This document shows positions 1-10,785 of a stretch of DNA of 64,000 nt, piece by piece (position 1 is the first letter of the stretch; each line of letters starts with the position of its first letter). A model generated the notes under the pieces. It did not search any database. It saw only the letters and a list, made by a program, of their open reading frames with translations, and was not told the DNA's origin. Source of the DNA: Aspidapion aeneum (lineage: Eukaryota; Arthropoda; Insecta; Coleoptera; Brentidae). The stretch spans positions 83,051,321 through 83,115,320 of the forward strand of contig OY755040.1 of NCBI GenBank assembly GCA_963576565.1, in the 5' to 3' direction. The position numbers were made by a program, and so were the translations under genes.

Positions 1-1171
1 GAACCAATAAAAAATATAATACAAATAGAAGGAAGAACAGAAAGAGCTTTTAAATTAAAAACAGATAAATTAAAAAATACAGAATTTATTTTACTAGCTC
101 AACAAAAAGACATATGTTACATTCCTAATTGCATTGTTAAAATAAATGAAAAAGGAGAATTTTGTACAACAATTATTAATGCCTATGCAACTACTAAAAC
201 GATAAATTTTGATAATTTTGAATTTGAAAATTTACCTGGCAACTCAAAAACAACTGAAGTATGTTTTAATCTAAAAGAAAATAAACCAATAATAAGAGAA
301 CATGAAATACCAAAACATTTAAGATTAGATCACTTAAATGACAAAGAAAAAGAAATCATAACATCACTTTGTCTAGATTTTTCGGATATATTTTACTTAG
401 AGGGAGATAATTTTTACTTTTACAAGCGAAATTAAACACTCCATTCACACCAAAGAAACCAAACCAATTTTTACAAAGTCCTATCGATTCAAAAATGTTA
501 GAACAGGAATAATTCAACATTCTGTTTCTCCATGGTCTTTTCCAGTATGGGTAGTACCAAAGAAATTAGATGCTTCAGGGAAACAAAAGTGGAGAGTTGT
601 AATTGATTACAGAAAGTTAAATGAAGTTACAATTGATGATAAATATCCTTTGCCAATGATATCAGATTTACTTGATCAATTAGGACATTGTAAATACTTT
701 TCAACTTTAGATCTTGCATCAGGATTCCACCAAATTGAGGTAGATCCTAAAGATACTCAAAAAACAGCTTTTTTAGTTGAAAACGGTCATTATGAATACA
801 TTCGAATGCCATTTGGACTTAAAAATGCTCCATCAACATTTTAAAGAGTTATGGACAATATTTTACTTGATATCCAAAATGAAAGATGTTTGGTATACAT
901 GGACGATATTATTATTTATTCTGATACAATTCATGAACATGTCAAAAGACTAACAGAAGTTTTTTCTAGATTAAGAAGAGCAAATTTAAAGATTCAACCA
1001 GATAAGTGCGAATTCCTACGAAAAGAGGTTGCATATCTAGGTCATATAATAACAGATTACACCCTATCCAAACCTATTCCAAATAAAATTTCAGCTTTGA
1101 AAAATTTTACAGAACCCAAAAATCAAAGAGAAATTAAAGGTTTCCTAGGATTAGCAGGATATTATCTATGA
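1..1171 (+). pseudogene. pol: Ty3/gypsy reverse transcriptase (broken)
   Basis: Frame 1 is open from base 1 to 435. It gives the linker that normally lies between protease and RT, ending in the LNDKEKEIITSL region. A frameshift near 411 moves the reading to the frame carrying the RT fingers (WVVPKKLDASGKQKWRVVID, 547-606), motif A (STLDLASGFHQIEV, from about 702) and the RMPFGLKNAP motif (about 805-834). A CAA to TAA change at 842-844 interrupts it. The catalytic YMDD box lies at about 895-906, followed by the thumb region KCEFLRKEVAYLGHII. RT would copy the element's RNA into DNA in the cytoplasmic particle. The catalytic residues survive, but the breaks make this a relic. Confidence 0.92.
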
Positions 1172-1724
1172 TTTATCCAAGATTTTGCCAAAATTTCTAA
1201 ACCATTAACTAAATTATTGCAAAAAGATCAACCATTTGTTTTTGACGCAACTTGTAAAGAATCTTTTGAAAAATTAAAAAATATTTTGACAACCAGTCCA
1301 ATTTTGATTTATCTTAATTTTAATGAACCTTTTAACAACTGATGCCAGTGGGTATTCAATAGGATCTGTGTTATCTGAAGGACCAATAGGAAAAGATTTG
1401 CCTATTGCATATGCCTCAAGAACTTGAAAAACTACGGAACAAAAATATTCTGTCATTGAAAGAGAACTTTTAGCCATTGTATGGTCAGTCAAACATTTCA
1501 GACCATATTTATACGGAAGAAAATTTAAATTAATCACAGACCATCGTCCTTTAACTTGGTTATTCTCAATTAAAGATCCTGGAAGTGGTTTAGCCAGATG
1601 GAGATTAAAACTGGAAGAATATGATTATGAAATAATCTATAAACCCGGAAAAATTTACAAAAATGCAGATGCCCTTTCTAGAATAAGAATTGAAGAAAAC
1701 ATAATCGAAATATATCACTCAGTA
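1172..1724 (+). pseudogene. pol: RNase H domain of the Ty3/gypsy pol (broken)
   Basis: After the RT connection domain (a FIQDFAKISKPLTKLL stretch at about 1172-1220), a frameshift near 1330 leads into the RNase H block. That block has TTDASGYSIGSVLSEGP at about 1335, the conserved Glu in the ERELLAIVWSVKHFRPYL segment and the TDHRPLTWL segment. A TGA at about 1425 sits where other elements carry an aromatic or polar residue (ASRT-stop-KTTEQKYS). The block ends with the usual PGKIYKNADALSRI tail at about 1650-1688. From 1335 the frame runs unchanged into the macro domain, so the two appear to have been translated together. Confidence 0.88.
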
Positions 1725-2402
1725 ATGTTTCGAAAGCAAATTAATGAAGAAAATATTAAAATTTTATATGGAAACTTATTTGATGCACCTCAAAATTTTT
1801 CATTATCACATTGTGTATCAAAAGATTTAAAAATAAAAAAAGGAATTGCAAAAGAATTCAAAGAAAGATTTGATAATGTAGATTATTTAAAAGAACAAAA
1901 TAAACAAATTGGTGAAATAGCAACTTTACAACTATCCAACAGAACTATTTACTATTTAGTTACAAGATAATTATACTATCAAAAGCCAACATATGATACA
2001 ATTTATCAAATTTTGCAAAACCTAAAAAATATTCTTCTGCAAAATAATGAGAAATATTTAGCTATACCCAAAATAGCATGTGGTTTAGACTCACTCGATT
2101 GGAACGTTATATTGGCAATGATTAAATCAACCTTTCAATCAACTGATATACAAATAAATATTTATATTTTACCAGACAAAAGATCTGCTTTAATCAATGC
2201 CCTTACAGAGGATGAGAATTCCAGTGAATCAGAAAATATAGTTGAAGATGAACTAGCTTTAATGTCTCCTCAAACTTTGGAAAATGAATTTAAGAGATTT
2301 CACAATTTATATCAAACAACATCGTTAATTGATTATTTAAAGATTAGATATACAAATGATCGACTATTGGATAAAAAACCATTTTTCAACAAGATAACTT
2401 AA
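1725..2402 (+). pseudogene. TARG1/OARD1-type macro domain inside a retrotransposon polyprotein
   Basis: This is the most unusual domain in the window. It opens with ILYGNLFDAPQNFSLSHCVS, continues KKGIAKEFKERF, GEIATLQL and IYYLVTR, and after one TAA (about 1968) resumes in frame with QKPTYDTIYQILQNLKN and IPKIACGLDSLDWNVI. Order and spacing match the macro fold of terminal ADP-ribose glycohydrolase (TARG1/OARD1, formerly C6orf130), which binds ADP-ribose and releases it from acidic side chains. The GLD aspartate that is catalytic in the human enzyme is kept. It is in the same frame as RNase H (from 1335) and sits where Ty3/gypsy pol normally goes straight to the integrase. After the fold comes an acidic linker (TEDENSSESENIVEDE). 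The fold assignment comes from recall of family motifs; function in the element is unknown. Confidence 0.8.
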
Positions 2403-3586
2403 AAGAAAAACATCATAATATAATAAGTGACATATTAGATGAAGAGCTTAACTTTGATTTAAATAAAATTAATATTTATTCTTCAAAAACAGTTAATAAA
2501 CGAAAGTATTTTATAATTCCAGTACCGTATGTTGAGGAAGAAGCCAATTTAACTCTTTTCAAAATTTTATGTAGATGTCAAAATGACATTGATATCTCCA
2601 AAACATACTATGTTGAAAATAATGTAGATTTACCAATTTTAGAAATGCTCTTTTTTGTCTTTGCTGAAAAAGATTTAAATTTAGTAATTTGTCAAGACAT
2701 AGTTACTGAGCCAGTAGAGGATCAAAGACAAATAATAATTGATCAATATCATTCCGAAAAAAAGAATTTTCATAGGGGAATTAATGAAACAATCGGAGAA
2801 TTAAAGAAAAATATAATTGGAAAAATTTAACCAAAGATGTTGAAAAATTTATAAACCAATGCAAAATATGTCAAAGAAATAAAATTTTAAGAAAAAATTT
2901 GGACAATCCACTTGTGATTACTGAAACTCCAAAAACACCATTTGAAAGAATTAATCTAGATATTTTAGAAATTCCAGAAAGAAATTTGGTTTTAACAGTA
3001 AGACACGAATTGACAAAATTCATTCAAGCTTATCCATTAAATGATGAAACTGCTAAATCAATTGTTAATACACTATTATTATTTTTTCAACATTATGGAA
3101 CTCCTTTAAGAATCCATACGGATTTAGGTAGATAATTTAATAATCAGCATTTAAAAGACTTATGTAAGATGTACGATATCAAACTAACTTTTTCAAGTAC
3201 AGGACATCCACAGTTTAGAAAGATTTCATGCAACATTATTAGAAATGATCAGAGTTTGTAAAACAGAAAGTCCTGAAGAACATCCACTACAATTGTTGCC
3301 ATTTACTGTCATTTGTTATAACAATTTAACATGTAAAACTCATGGATTTACACCGTACGAGTTAGTTTTTGGACATACAGCAGCAAGACCTCCAGAAACT
3401 CTTTACAATGAAGAAGAACTTATTTCCAAATATATCAGAGATTTAAATGCAAGGATCAAACATTATTATCGAATAGCTAGATCAAGAACAAAACTGTCAA
3501 AACAAAAAGCTAAAGAAAGATTCGATAAACACGTAACTCCAAATTATGAATTTAAAGTAGGCGATAGAGTTTGTAAAATATTGTAG
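2403..3586 (+). pseudogene. pol: Linker and integrase of the Ty3/gypsy element (broken)
   Basis: From about 2404 the reading continues in another frame as a linker of roughly 80 residues that I do not recognise (it includes KRKYFIIPVPYVEEE). The integrase follows. Its HHCC zinc-binding region has the QYHSEKKNFHRG histidines at about 2745-2780 and, after a frameshift near 2828, QCKICQRN at about 2859. The catalytic core gives TPFERINLDILEIPERN (first Asp) and RIHTDLGR (second Asp, about 3110-3133). A CAA or GAA to TAA change follows at 3133. The third block (3245-3586) holds YNNLTCKTHGFTPYELVFGH and a basic C-terminal tail ending FKVGDRVCKI. The region with the catalytic Glu is disrupted near 3200-3240. 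Confidence 0.85.
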
Positions 3587-3589
3587 ACA

Positions 3590-5520
3590 TTTAGCACGCA
3601 AAAAGCTCTACTCTTACCAAGTTTTGTAAAACTGACTATTTATTTTTGCAAAAATAAAAAAATAAAATAAAATAAAAATTTGAGGTTATGTAAAAAATAA
3701 CATTTACAAAAGTTTAGACATTTTTATAGCATATGACTTTTCTGTATGGCACTTTTTTCTCCGACGTCAACTTTCGCCGGAAATCGCAATAATACGATTC
3801 CCCGCCCCTTTTCAAGAAGAAACATATGCATTTGATACCTCAATTATGGGGTTCTTGGGTACGCTGATTCCATTTGGATTTGGAAAATGTACATAGTTAA
3901 TTCGTGAAGCCATTTAATATTACCCCCTAAAACAGTTTCACTGTTTATATCCCATAAATACCTCCTACTCCTCTAGATTTTAACAACAGATTTGAATTCA
4001 ATGGACGCAAGAACTCCATAAATGTTGCCCAAAAGTCATTGGCTACTTTGATTATGGGATGAGCAGAGCTGGCAACATCTGTAAAAAGAAACTTTAATAA
4101 AGTTTGTTCCTTAAGTCTTCTCCTAAACAGTTTTACCCTAATACTACAAATTCTCCCCTCCCCGCTTTTTTAAATTACCCCCAAATTTTTTTAACTGAAG
4201 ATTTGGATTCAGCGAACTCAAAAACCCCAGAATCGGTGAATCGCTTGCCTATGGTACCAGGTCGATTTTTTTCATAAAATCCTTCTCTCCATTGTAATAC
4301 CCCCAGAAAAAAAATATTGCCGAATTTCAATTCCGGCGACCAAAAGCCCACTGAAATAATGTGCCACACACCTATGTTTGGTTCAGAATTTTTTTATCAA
4401 ATGTTTTTACTTAAAAATGGCCACCATGTGTGTGTGTGTTTACCACGTAAATAACCCCCACTATTCCAGATTACCCCAAAATCTACTTTTAAAAACAGAC
4501 TTGGATTCAGCGAACCCAAAAACCCTGGAAAAATGGATGTATCGCATGCATATGTCTTTCTTTTGATTTTTTTTCATGACCACCATCTTAAATATTTCAA
4601 AATGGTGGCTGATACCCAAAAGTTATTGGTCAGTTTTATAACAGGGTTGAACAGAGCTGTCAAAATCTGTAAAAATATTTGGTAAAATTTGTTCGTTAAG
4701 TCTCCAAATAAACAGTTTTACTGTCTATCCCATAAACACCACCACCACACCCCCCCCCCCCATTTCACCAGATTACCACCGAATGTTTTTAACAACAGAT
4801 TTGGATTCAGCGAACCCAAGAACTCTATAATTGAGGCGTTTCATTTCAAAAATCGCCTTATCCATTTTTTGTGAAAATCGAGTTTGGTGCTCTATATTTT
4901 TCTTTGTCCCAATACCTATGCAGCCTGCATCGCAAAACCGAACAAAACACGTAAGAACGTAAACAGTTTTCCTGATTTTCTCAAAATGGATTTATATGGA
5001 TCGAAGGAGTGTTGATATGGAACGCATCAATTAAGTTATCACATACGTATGCTTCTTTTCTGAATTTTTGCCCACGGTCGCCATCGTGAATATTTCATAA
5101 TGGTGGCTGATCCCAAAAGTCATTGGTAAGTTTTATAATAGGGTTGAGCAAAACTGTCAAAATCTGCAAAAAAATTGATTAAAGGTTGTTCGTTAAGTCT
5201 TCACATAAACTGTTTTACCCGAATACTATAAAATCCCTCCCGCTTCTTTAAATTACCCCAAAAGTATTTTTTAGCTGCATATTTGGATTCAATGGGCCCA
5301 AAAACTCTAGAATCGACGTATCGCTGCCTATGTTACCGTTACGTTGGGGTACCCACCAGAAAAGAAATAGTGCCAAATTTCAATTCCGGCGACCAAAAGC
5401 CGGTTCAGATTTTTTTTCTGAAGTATTTTCACTTAAAAATGGCCGCCATCTTGGATTTATCAAAATACCCAACGGTGCCAGAGTGGCATTACTCGGATCC
5501 TTAATATAGAGCACTTTGAC
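3590..5520. repeat. Array of degenerate noncoding repeats
   Basis: No convincing gene is present. A motif reading roughly AGATTTGGATTCAGCGAACC recurs at about 3983, 4199, 4496, 4797 and 5279. A second motif (CCAAAAGTCATTGG, then GGGTTGAACAGAGCTGTC) recurs near 4030, 4615 and 5112. Together they form a higher-order repeat of roughly 500-600 bp, diverged and unevenly spaced. There is a C-run at 4750-4761. The short open frames here contain the repeated motifs and look fortuitous. It may be the decayed noncoding part of an old element; I cannot place it in a family. Confidence 0.6.
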
Positions 5521-5641
5521 TAACAAAATCAGTACAAAATTTTCTTATACCATTCATTTCCCACTTAAGGCAAAAATAGCTGTTTTGCATCGCGACTAAT
5601 TAGCAACTGCCTTTCTTCAAATGTATGTATCCTTCCATATC

Positions 5642-7141
5642 CGGTCTAGAATAACTGGGCGCCGGGCCAACTCGGCGCCGCCAACTGGGCGCCGGATAAA
5701 AAAAAAGAATTTCGATTTGTGCAAATAAAAAACAAAATAGATATTATTTATAAAAAAACATCTTTAAAAAACCCTTTACGCAATTTTCTTGAAATTTGGT
5801 TTTGTTAAGTAAAGTTAAATCCGTTAAGTCGAGTGTTGAAATTTGGTAGGTACAATTTACGTTGTTTATTACAACAATGGCGGATCGAAAATGGCAGATT
5901 TCTTTATTTTTAAATCGATTTGTCTCAAACTTGAAAGTTTGCAGTGCCTGAGATCACTTAATACAGCTTTATCCTCAAACTTAAAAAATCCAAAATGGCA
6001 AATCCAAAATGGCGGATTTTCTTATTTACTAACCGATTTGTCTCAAACTTGAAATATTACATTGTTTAAGGTCATTTAACATAAATTTTTATTTAAACTA
6101 AAAAAAAAATGTTTTTGAACCGATGTGCATCAAATATAGAAATTGGCGGTGTTTCAAGTCGCTAATTATGATTTTGACTTAAACGTATAAAATATATATA
6201 TATAAAAATGGCGGATTTTCTTATTTACTAACCGATTTGTCTCAAACTTGAAATATTACATTGCTTAAGGTCATTTCACACAATTTTTTACTCCAAACTT
6301 AAAAAAAAATCAAAATGGCCGATCGAAAATGGCGCATTTTTTATATTTTTGAACCGATGTGTATCAAATATAGAAATTGGTGGTGTTTCAAGTCGCTGAT
6401 TAGAATTTTAACTTAAACTAATATAAAATTCAAAATGGCGTATCCTGATTTTCTTATTTACTGACCTATTTGTCTGAAACTTGAAATATTACATTGCTTA
6501 AGGTCAGTTAATACAATTTTTTATTCCAACTTAAAAAAATCAAAATGGCCGATCCAAAATGGCGGACTTTCTTATTTACTAGCCGATTGTCTCAAACTTG
6601 AAATATTATATATTATTTCAAGTTTGCGACAAATCGGTTCATAAATAAGAAGATCCGCTATTTTGTATCGGCCATTTTGATTTTTTTTAAGTTTAAGGAA
6701 ACACTTGTGTCAAATGACTCTAAGCAATGTAATATTTCAAGTTTGAGACAAATCGGTTAGTAAATCAGGAAATCCGCCATTTTGGATTCGCCATTTTGAA
6801 TTTTTTAAGTTTGAGGATAAAACTGTATTAAGCGATCTCAGGCATTAGACAAATCGGTTTAAAAATAAAAAAACTCGGTATTTTGGATCCGCCATTGTTG
6901 TAATAAAAAACGTAATTTGTAGTGTTACCAGGCTACCAAACACTACACCTACCAAATTTCAACACTCAACTTAATGGATTTAATTTTACTTAACAGAACC
7001 AAATTTCAAGAAAATTGCTTAAAGGATTTTTTAGAGATGTTTTTTTATAAATAATATCTATTTTGTTTTTCATCAAAAAAAATATTTTTTAGTCCGGCGC
7101 CGGGTTGGCCCGCCGCGCCGGTGCCAAGTTGTTTCATTCCG
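5642..7141. mobile_element. Long-arm foldback transposon with 8-bp target duplication
   Basis: The two halves are inverted copies meeting near 6610. Outer ends are CGGTCTAGAATAACTGGGCG (left) and, read from the right on the minus strand, CGGAATGAAACAACTTGGC. GC-rich clusters containing GGCGCC follow on both sides, in an otherwise AT-rich element. Both ends are flanked by TCCATATC (5634-5641 and 7142-7149), a perfect 8-bp target duplication. Each arm has about 300 bp of outer sequence and then subrepeats of 180-200 bp built on AAAATGGCGGATTTTCTTA and TGTCTCAAACTTGAAATATT. No transposase is encoded, so it is non-autonomous. The 8-bp duplication fits hAT- or P-type mobilisation but does not prove it. 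Confidence 0.85.
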
Positions 7142-7149
7142 TCCATATC

Positions 7150-7845
7150 TCTTTGGTTCCGCAGGCCCATAACATAACTCAGTCGTTGAAACATTTTGTC
7201 TATGAGTAGCAGTTGTACTATACAGGGTGGGTCCGATTAAGTAGGCACTATTGCTAACCTGGAAGAAATAAACAAATTTTAATTAGGGATTTTTATTGCT
7301 TGCAGATTGTTTTGCTTTCAAAACTAGAATTTTTAATTAGTTATACTCAGTGGCGTATATAGAAAAAAGTTTTGTGGTAGGCCCGAGACAGTTTTGGGGG
7401 GGGGGGCAAGACCCAATGAGGCCGTATTTTATGCTATTTTATGTTTGTAATCATGACATATGTGGAAAATATCTAAAAAAAAATAAGCTGCGAGGGGGGG
7501 GGGGGGGGTAAAGTAAAACACTACCTTGCATCAAAACTCCTATCAAATTTTTTTAGCAAATTTAGAAGATTGTGGAGATTTGAGGAAGACCTCCTAAAAT
7601 CTTATAACATTTCTCGCAAAATTAAGTAAGCTTTTAAAATTTATTTTATAGAATATAGAACATTTGATGAGATTTTATAAAGTGTTGTGACATCATGGAT
7701 AAATATAGTATGAGATTTGATGGGACTTTTTTGGCAGGGTATAGGTACATTACCTTGTAGTAAGGTGTCCATCCATGTGACGATATAATGCCACCATTAT
7801 AATAAGTGTTTGTTTGTTTTCCAAAATTTGGTTTTTGTAAACTTC
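7150..7845. other. Noncoding stretch with G-runs
   Basis: I see no gene. G-runs lie at 7396-7406 and 7494-7508. CAGTGGCGTATATAG at about 7349 and ATACAGGGTGGG at about 7218 resemble ends of DNA transposons, but I could not find matching partners, so no element is called. Confidence 0.5.
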
Positions 7846-7850
7846 TATAA

Positions 7851-7888
7851 CCCTTGAAAATGGCTAGTAAAGCCGAAAGGCGTCGCGT
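7851..7888 (+). ncRNA. Degenerate hammerhead-like motif, Penelope-type
   Basis: CCTTGAAAATGGCTAGTAAA followed by GCCGAAAGGCGTCGCG has the layout of the minimal hammerhead found in Penelope-like elements: a CUGAUGA-like core, a GGCU/AGCC stem II, the GAAA box, a very short stem III and GUC. The core is mutated relative to CUGAUGA, so cleavage is unlikely. It resembles the motif at the Penelope-like element at 22061-22100. It is probably a relic of such an element; no RT is nearby. Confidence 0.45.
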
Positions 7889-7983
7889 TGTTGGTTTTTA
7901 GAAATAAATAAAGCATAATTTGTTCCAAACTACGCTATTTATTTCTCAACCTATCAGAAATTTGTGGAGTGAGGACGTTTTTC

Positions 7984-10148
7984 CTAAAGATTCATTTCAA
8001 ATTGAAAAATGCTCGACGTATGTAATATGTTCAGCGAACTTGAGTTTTTCGTTTCAATTGACAAATTATTATACTCTTACAGGCCTTTCACAAATAATGA
8101 ATTGTCACATTTGCTGGTATTTACTCCAGGAATGTTAAAATGAAATCTATTTCTTGTGGGGTAATTGTGTATCTCTAAATTAAACGTTATAAATTTACTG
8201 AAATATGGAGGGTATAAGTTATTAACTATTTTATAAATGAAAATAAGCATAAAATATTTCAGTCTGTTATGAACACTTAGCCAGTTTAAAGTGTTAAGCA
8301 TTAGGTCTATAGTAGTTCTTCTATTAGACCTAGGGATTATTCTCATTCCCCTTTTTGTAGTTTTTGTAACGATCCTTTACAATTATTATCCAAAAAATAT
8401 AAAACACTTGCACAATAATCAAAATGTGGTTGTACTATAGTTTTATACACAGTTATTGCATATTGAACATATAAACTTTTAGATACACATATACATACAT
8501 ATACAAAAAGTACAATTTTTTTATAATTTTTTTGTATATATAATTATAATGATTTTTTAGGTGTGAGTGTTCTCTCCAGCACAAAACCCAAATATTTAAT
8601 GTCCTCAACAATATCAATTCTTTCACCATCTATAATTATTTCTATTTTAGACAAGTCAATCTTTTCATAGAGGTGTTGTTTGCACAGTATCATTGCCTTT
8701 GTTTTAGATGTGTTCAGTTTTAGTTTATTTGTTTTTAAATATTTAGACATAGCTGCAAGTTCAGTATTGATTCGTACAGCTGCAGTATCCAAATTTTCAA
8801 TATTTACACCACAGTAGGTATCATTAGCAAAGACCTTTAAATAATCAAAATTGACATTCATTTCGATATCGTTAATATAAGTTATAAAGAATAAGGGTCC
8901 CAAGACAGGAGCTTGAGGGACTCCTAACTTATTTTCCTTAACTGATGATACTATGTTGTTTATCACGGTCGTCTGAACTCTATTTTCCAGAAACCCCTTT
9001 GCTAGACCAAGCACGGCGCCACCTATCCCATAGTACTTAAACTTTTTAAGAAGAATGTTTCTATCGATTGTTTCAAATGCTCTTTGTAAGTCAAGAAAAA
9101 CTATGGCAATATATTGATTGTTGTCAATTATCTGATGCCAGTCTCACAAGAATGCTTTGCCCTAGATCCAGATTGGTTTTCCATAAGTATGTTGTTGCTT
9201 GTAAAATAGTGCACCAGCTGATTGTACACAGCAAGTTCCAACATTTTCTCAATAAAGGGTTTATTGGTCTAAAATCATTAGCTAATTTTGAGTTTTTCAC
9301 TTTAGGAACAGGAACCACCATGCTTGATCTAAGCAACTTTGGAAATTTGCCCATTTCAAGACACTTAATAACCACATGAAGTAGCACATGGCCAACTACT
9401 CCCCCAATATTTTTAAGAATTTTAGAATTTAATACGTCATTTGGATTGCATTTGTTGTCAAGACGCAAGTATCATTTTTAAGTCTTTTAGTGTTAACTTA
9501 TCAAATTTAAAAAAGCGTGAGCTGACATTTAGGTATCCAGCCGGAGACCATGCATCGCTTCCATCTATGTTACTTACTATTTCTAAGACACTTTCAATAA
9601 AATATTTGTTAAAATTTTCAGCTATCTCTTTATCGTCGGAAATTGATTTGTCCTTACTATCAACAACAAAAGCATTGGAACTGGAATCAAACTTGTTTTG
9701 CCCTCTTTTAACAGTTTTTTAAGAGTTTGCCACATTTGTTTACTATTGTGAAAATTAGCATCAATTTGATCCTTAAAATAGGCGTCCTTTTTTATTTTAA
9801 GCAAACTTACTACATTATTTCGTTCCTTTTTATATCTATTCTGGAAAGCTTGCTTATCAGCTTCAAAATAGTTATAATTAAAGGACCTAAAAGCAACATC
9901 CCGTTCTCTACTAGCAAGATGTACTTCATAGTCATACCAGGGCAGATCATTGCCATGAATACGTATTTCTTTAAGAGCATAAATTTCATTAATAACACCT
10001 TCACAGACATTTAAAAAATTTTGATAGATCAACTTAACGTCAGTACTATCTAAAGGAAATTCTAAACCTATTAGCCTATCACCGATCTTATCTAGATTAA
10101 AACTACTAAAATTTCTAACTAATGTTTTGGCTAAGTTTTTGGTGACTT
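7984..10148 (-). pseudogene. 5'-truncated LINE relic (Jockey/CR1-like RT)
   Basis: Read on the minus strand from 10148, this is the second half of a non-LTR retrotransposon ORF2: the region between endonuclease and RT (10032-9622), RT fingers (VVPVPKVKNSKLANDFRPIN), motif A (VFLDLQRAFETIDR, about 9090-9045), the altered GVPQAPVLGPLFFITYIND block (the family norm is GVPQGSVLGP), motif C and a C-terminal region (YKTIVQPHFDYCAS, then LNWLSVHNRL) ending at the stop at 7984. The catalytic box reads FANDT, so one of the two aspartates is Asn. At least three frameshifts and a (CATATA)-type tract near 8465-8540 break it. The endonuclease is missing, as expected for 5' truncation. The clade is inferred from motif style only. 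Confidence 0.85.
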
Positions 10149-10149
10149 A

Positions 10150-10785
10150 GAAAGAAGAACCTTGTTTTGCAATTGGTTCCTACAAAAATGGCAAGAAAAC
10201 CCTCAATTTCCGTTCTGTGGTCCGATGAAAGAAGTTCTCTCAAGTTCTTTAATATCACGTTTTTTCTTATGAAATTTTTGTGCTCTCCTTTTGTGCACAG
10301 TTTGTTCTGCTTGGGCCGCCCTTTTTGTATGATCTCCCAACGTAGGGCTTTTGATTTTAACGTTTAACTCTTCACAAGTTATGCACGTATCGACCTGAGG
10401 TCTTCCAAACCTTAGCGAAAACGTATCCTTAAAGTACTTTTCATAAAATGCATATGTGACCTTATAGTCTGGATATTTTTTCATAAATAATGCATGCATA
10501 GTTTTTACATTCAAAGCGGCATCTTTGCCCGAATAGTGCGTCTTTTTTCTAGGGAATTCAAGAATATGGTCATGACTTGCTTTTAAAACTTTAGGACTTG
10601 TTGTGTTACCTTTTGGATGCATGCCTCTTTTATCTCTTGGAGTCTGTGACTCACGACTCAAAGTACACAAGCGACGAACACGATTTATGTTGATGCCTCA
10701 AATAGAAACAAACGCTTTCTTGCACACAATTTTTTTCTCACCAGACGTATCGATGTAATATTTGAAAGCAAATTCTCGTGGTATA
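10150..10785 (-). pseudogene. Unnamed repeat-family protein, downstream half
   Basis: On the minus strand the frame reads IPREFAFKYYIDTSGEKKIV, CKKAFVSI, an in-frame TGA, then GININRVRRLC and SKKTHYSGKDAALNV-like sequence, with a paired-Cys segment VDTCITCEELN near 10400 and a Lys-rich tail (KRRAQKFHKKKRDIKELE). I recognise this as a protein family that is common and multicopy in insect genomes (conserved CKKAF, HYL/HYSG and Cys-Cys blocks). I know of no established function; it probably belongs to a mobile element. The upstream half lies about 36 kb away at 46804-47147, and a transposon at 10786-46803 separates them. One nonsense codon (about 10702) and an abrupt end where LINE-C begins make it a pseudogene. 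Confidence 0.65.

Larger units (their letters stand above)
1..3586 (+). mobile_element. Degraded Ty3/gypsy retrotransposon, pol region only
   Basis: Reading left to right, the stretch encodes a protease-RT linker, reverse transcriptase, RNase H, a macro domain, an acidic linker, an integrase zinc finger and an integrase core. This is the Ty3/gypsy order apart from the macro insert. No gag, protease or LTR is visible: the window opens inside pol, and homology stops at 3586. Frameshifts or stops occur near 411, 842, 1169, 1330, 1425, 1966, 2402, 2828 and 3133, so this copy cannot make a working polyprotein. Motif style resembles the insect gypsy lineage that includes errantiviruses, but no env-like gene is seen. 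Ty3/gypsy assignment is firm; the clade is an inference. Confidence 0.9.

Noticed and set aside
1..3586. An endogenous errantivirus with env.
   Set aside because: No envelope-like ORF follows the integrase, and homology stops at 3586; only a Ty3/gypsy pol remnant is supported.
7216..7240. ATACAGGGTGGGTCC as a terminus related to the outer transposon end.
   Set aside because: Only a short match; no partner and no TA duplication could be found.
9441..10014. Plus-strand open frames opposite LINE-C.
   Set aside because: Complement of the minus-strand LINE coding region, without their own domains.
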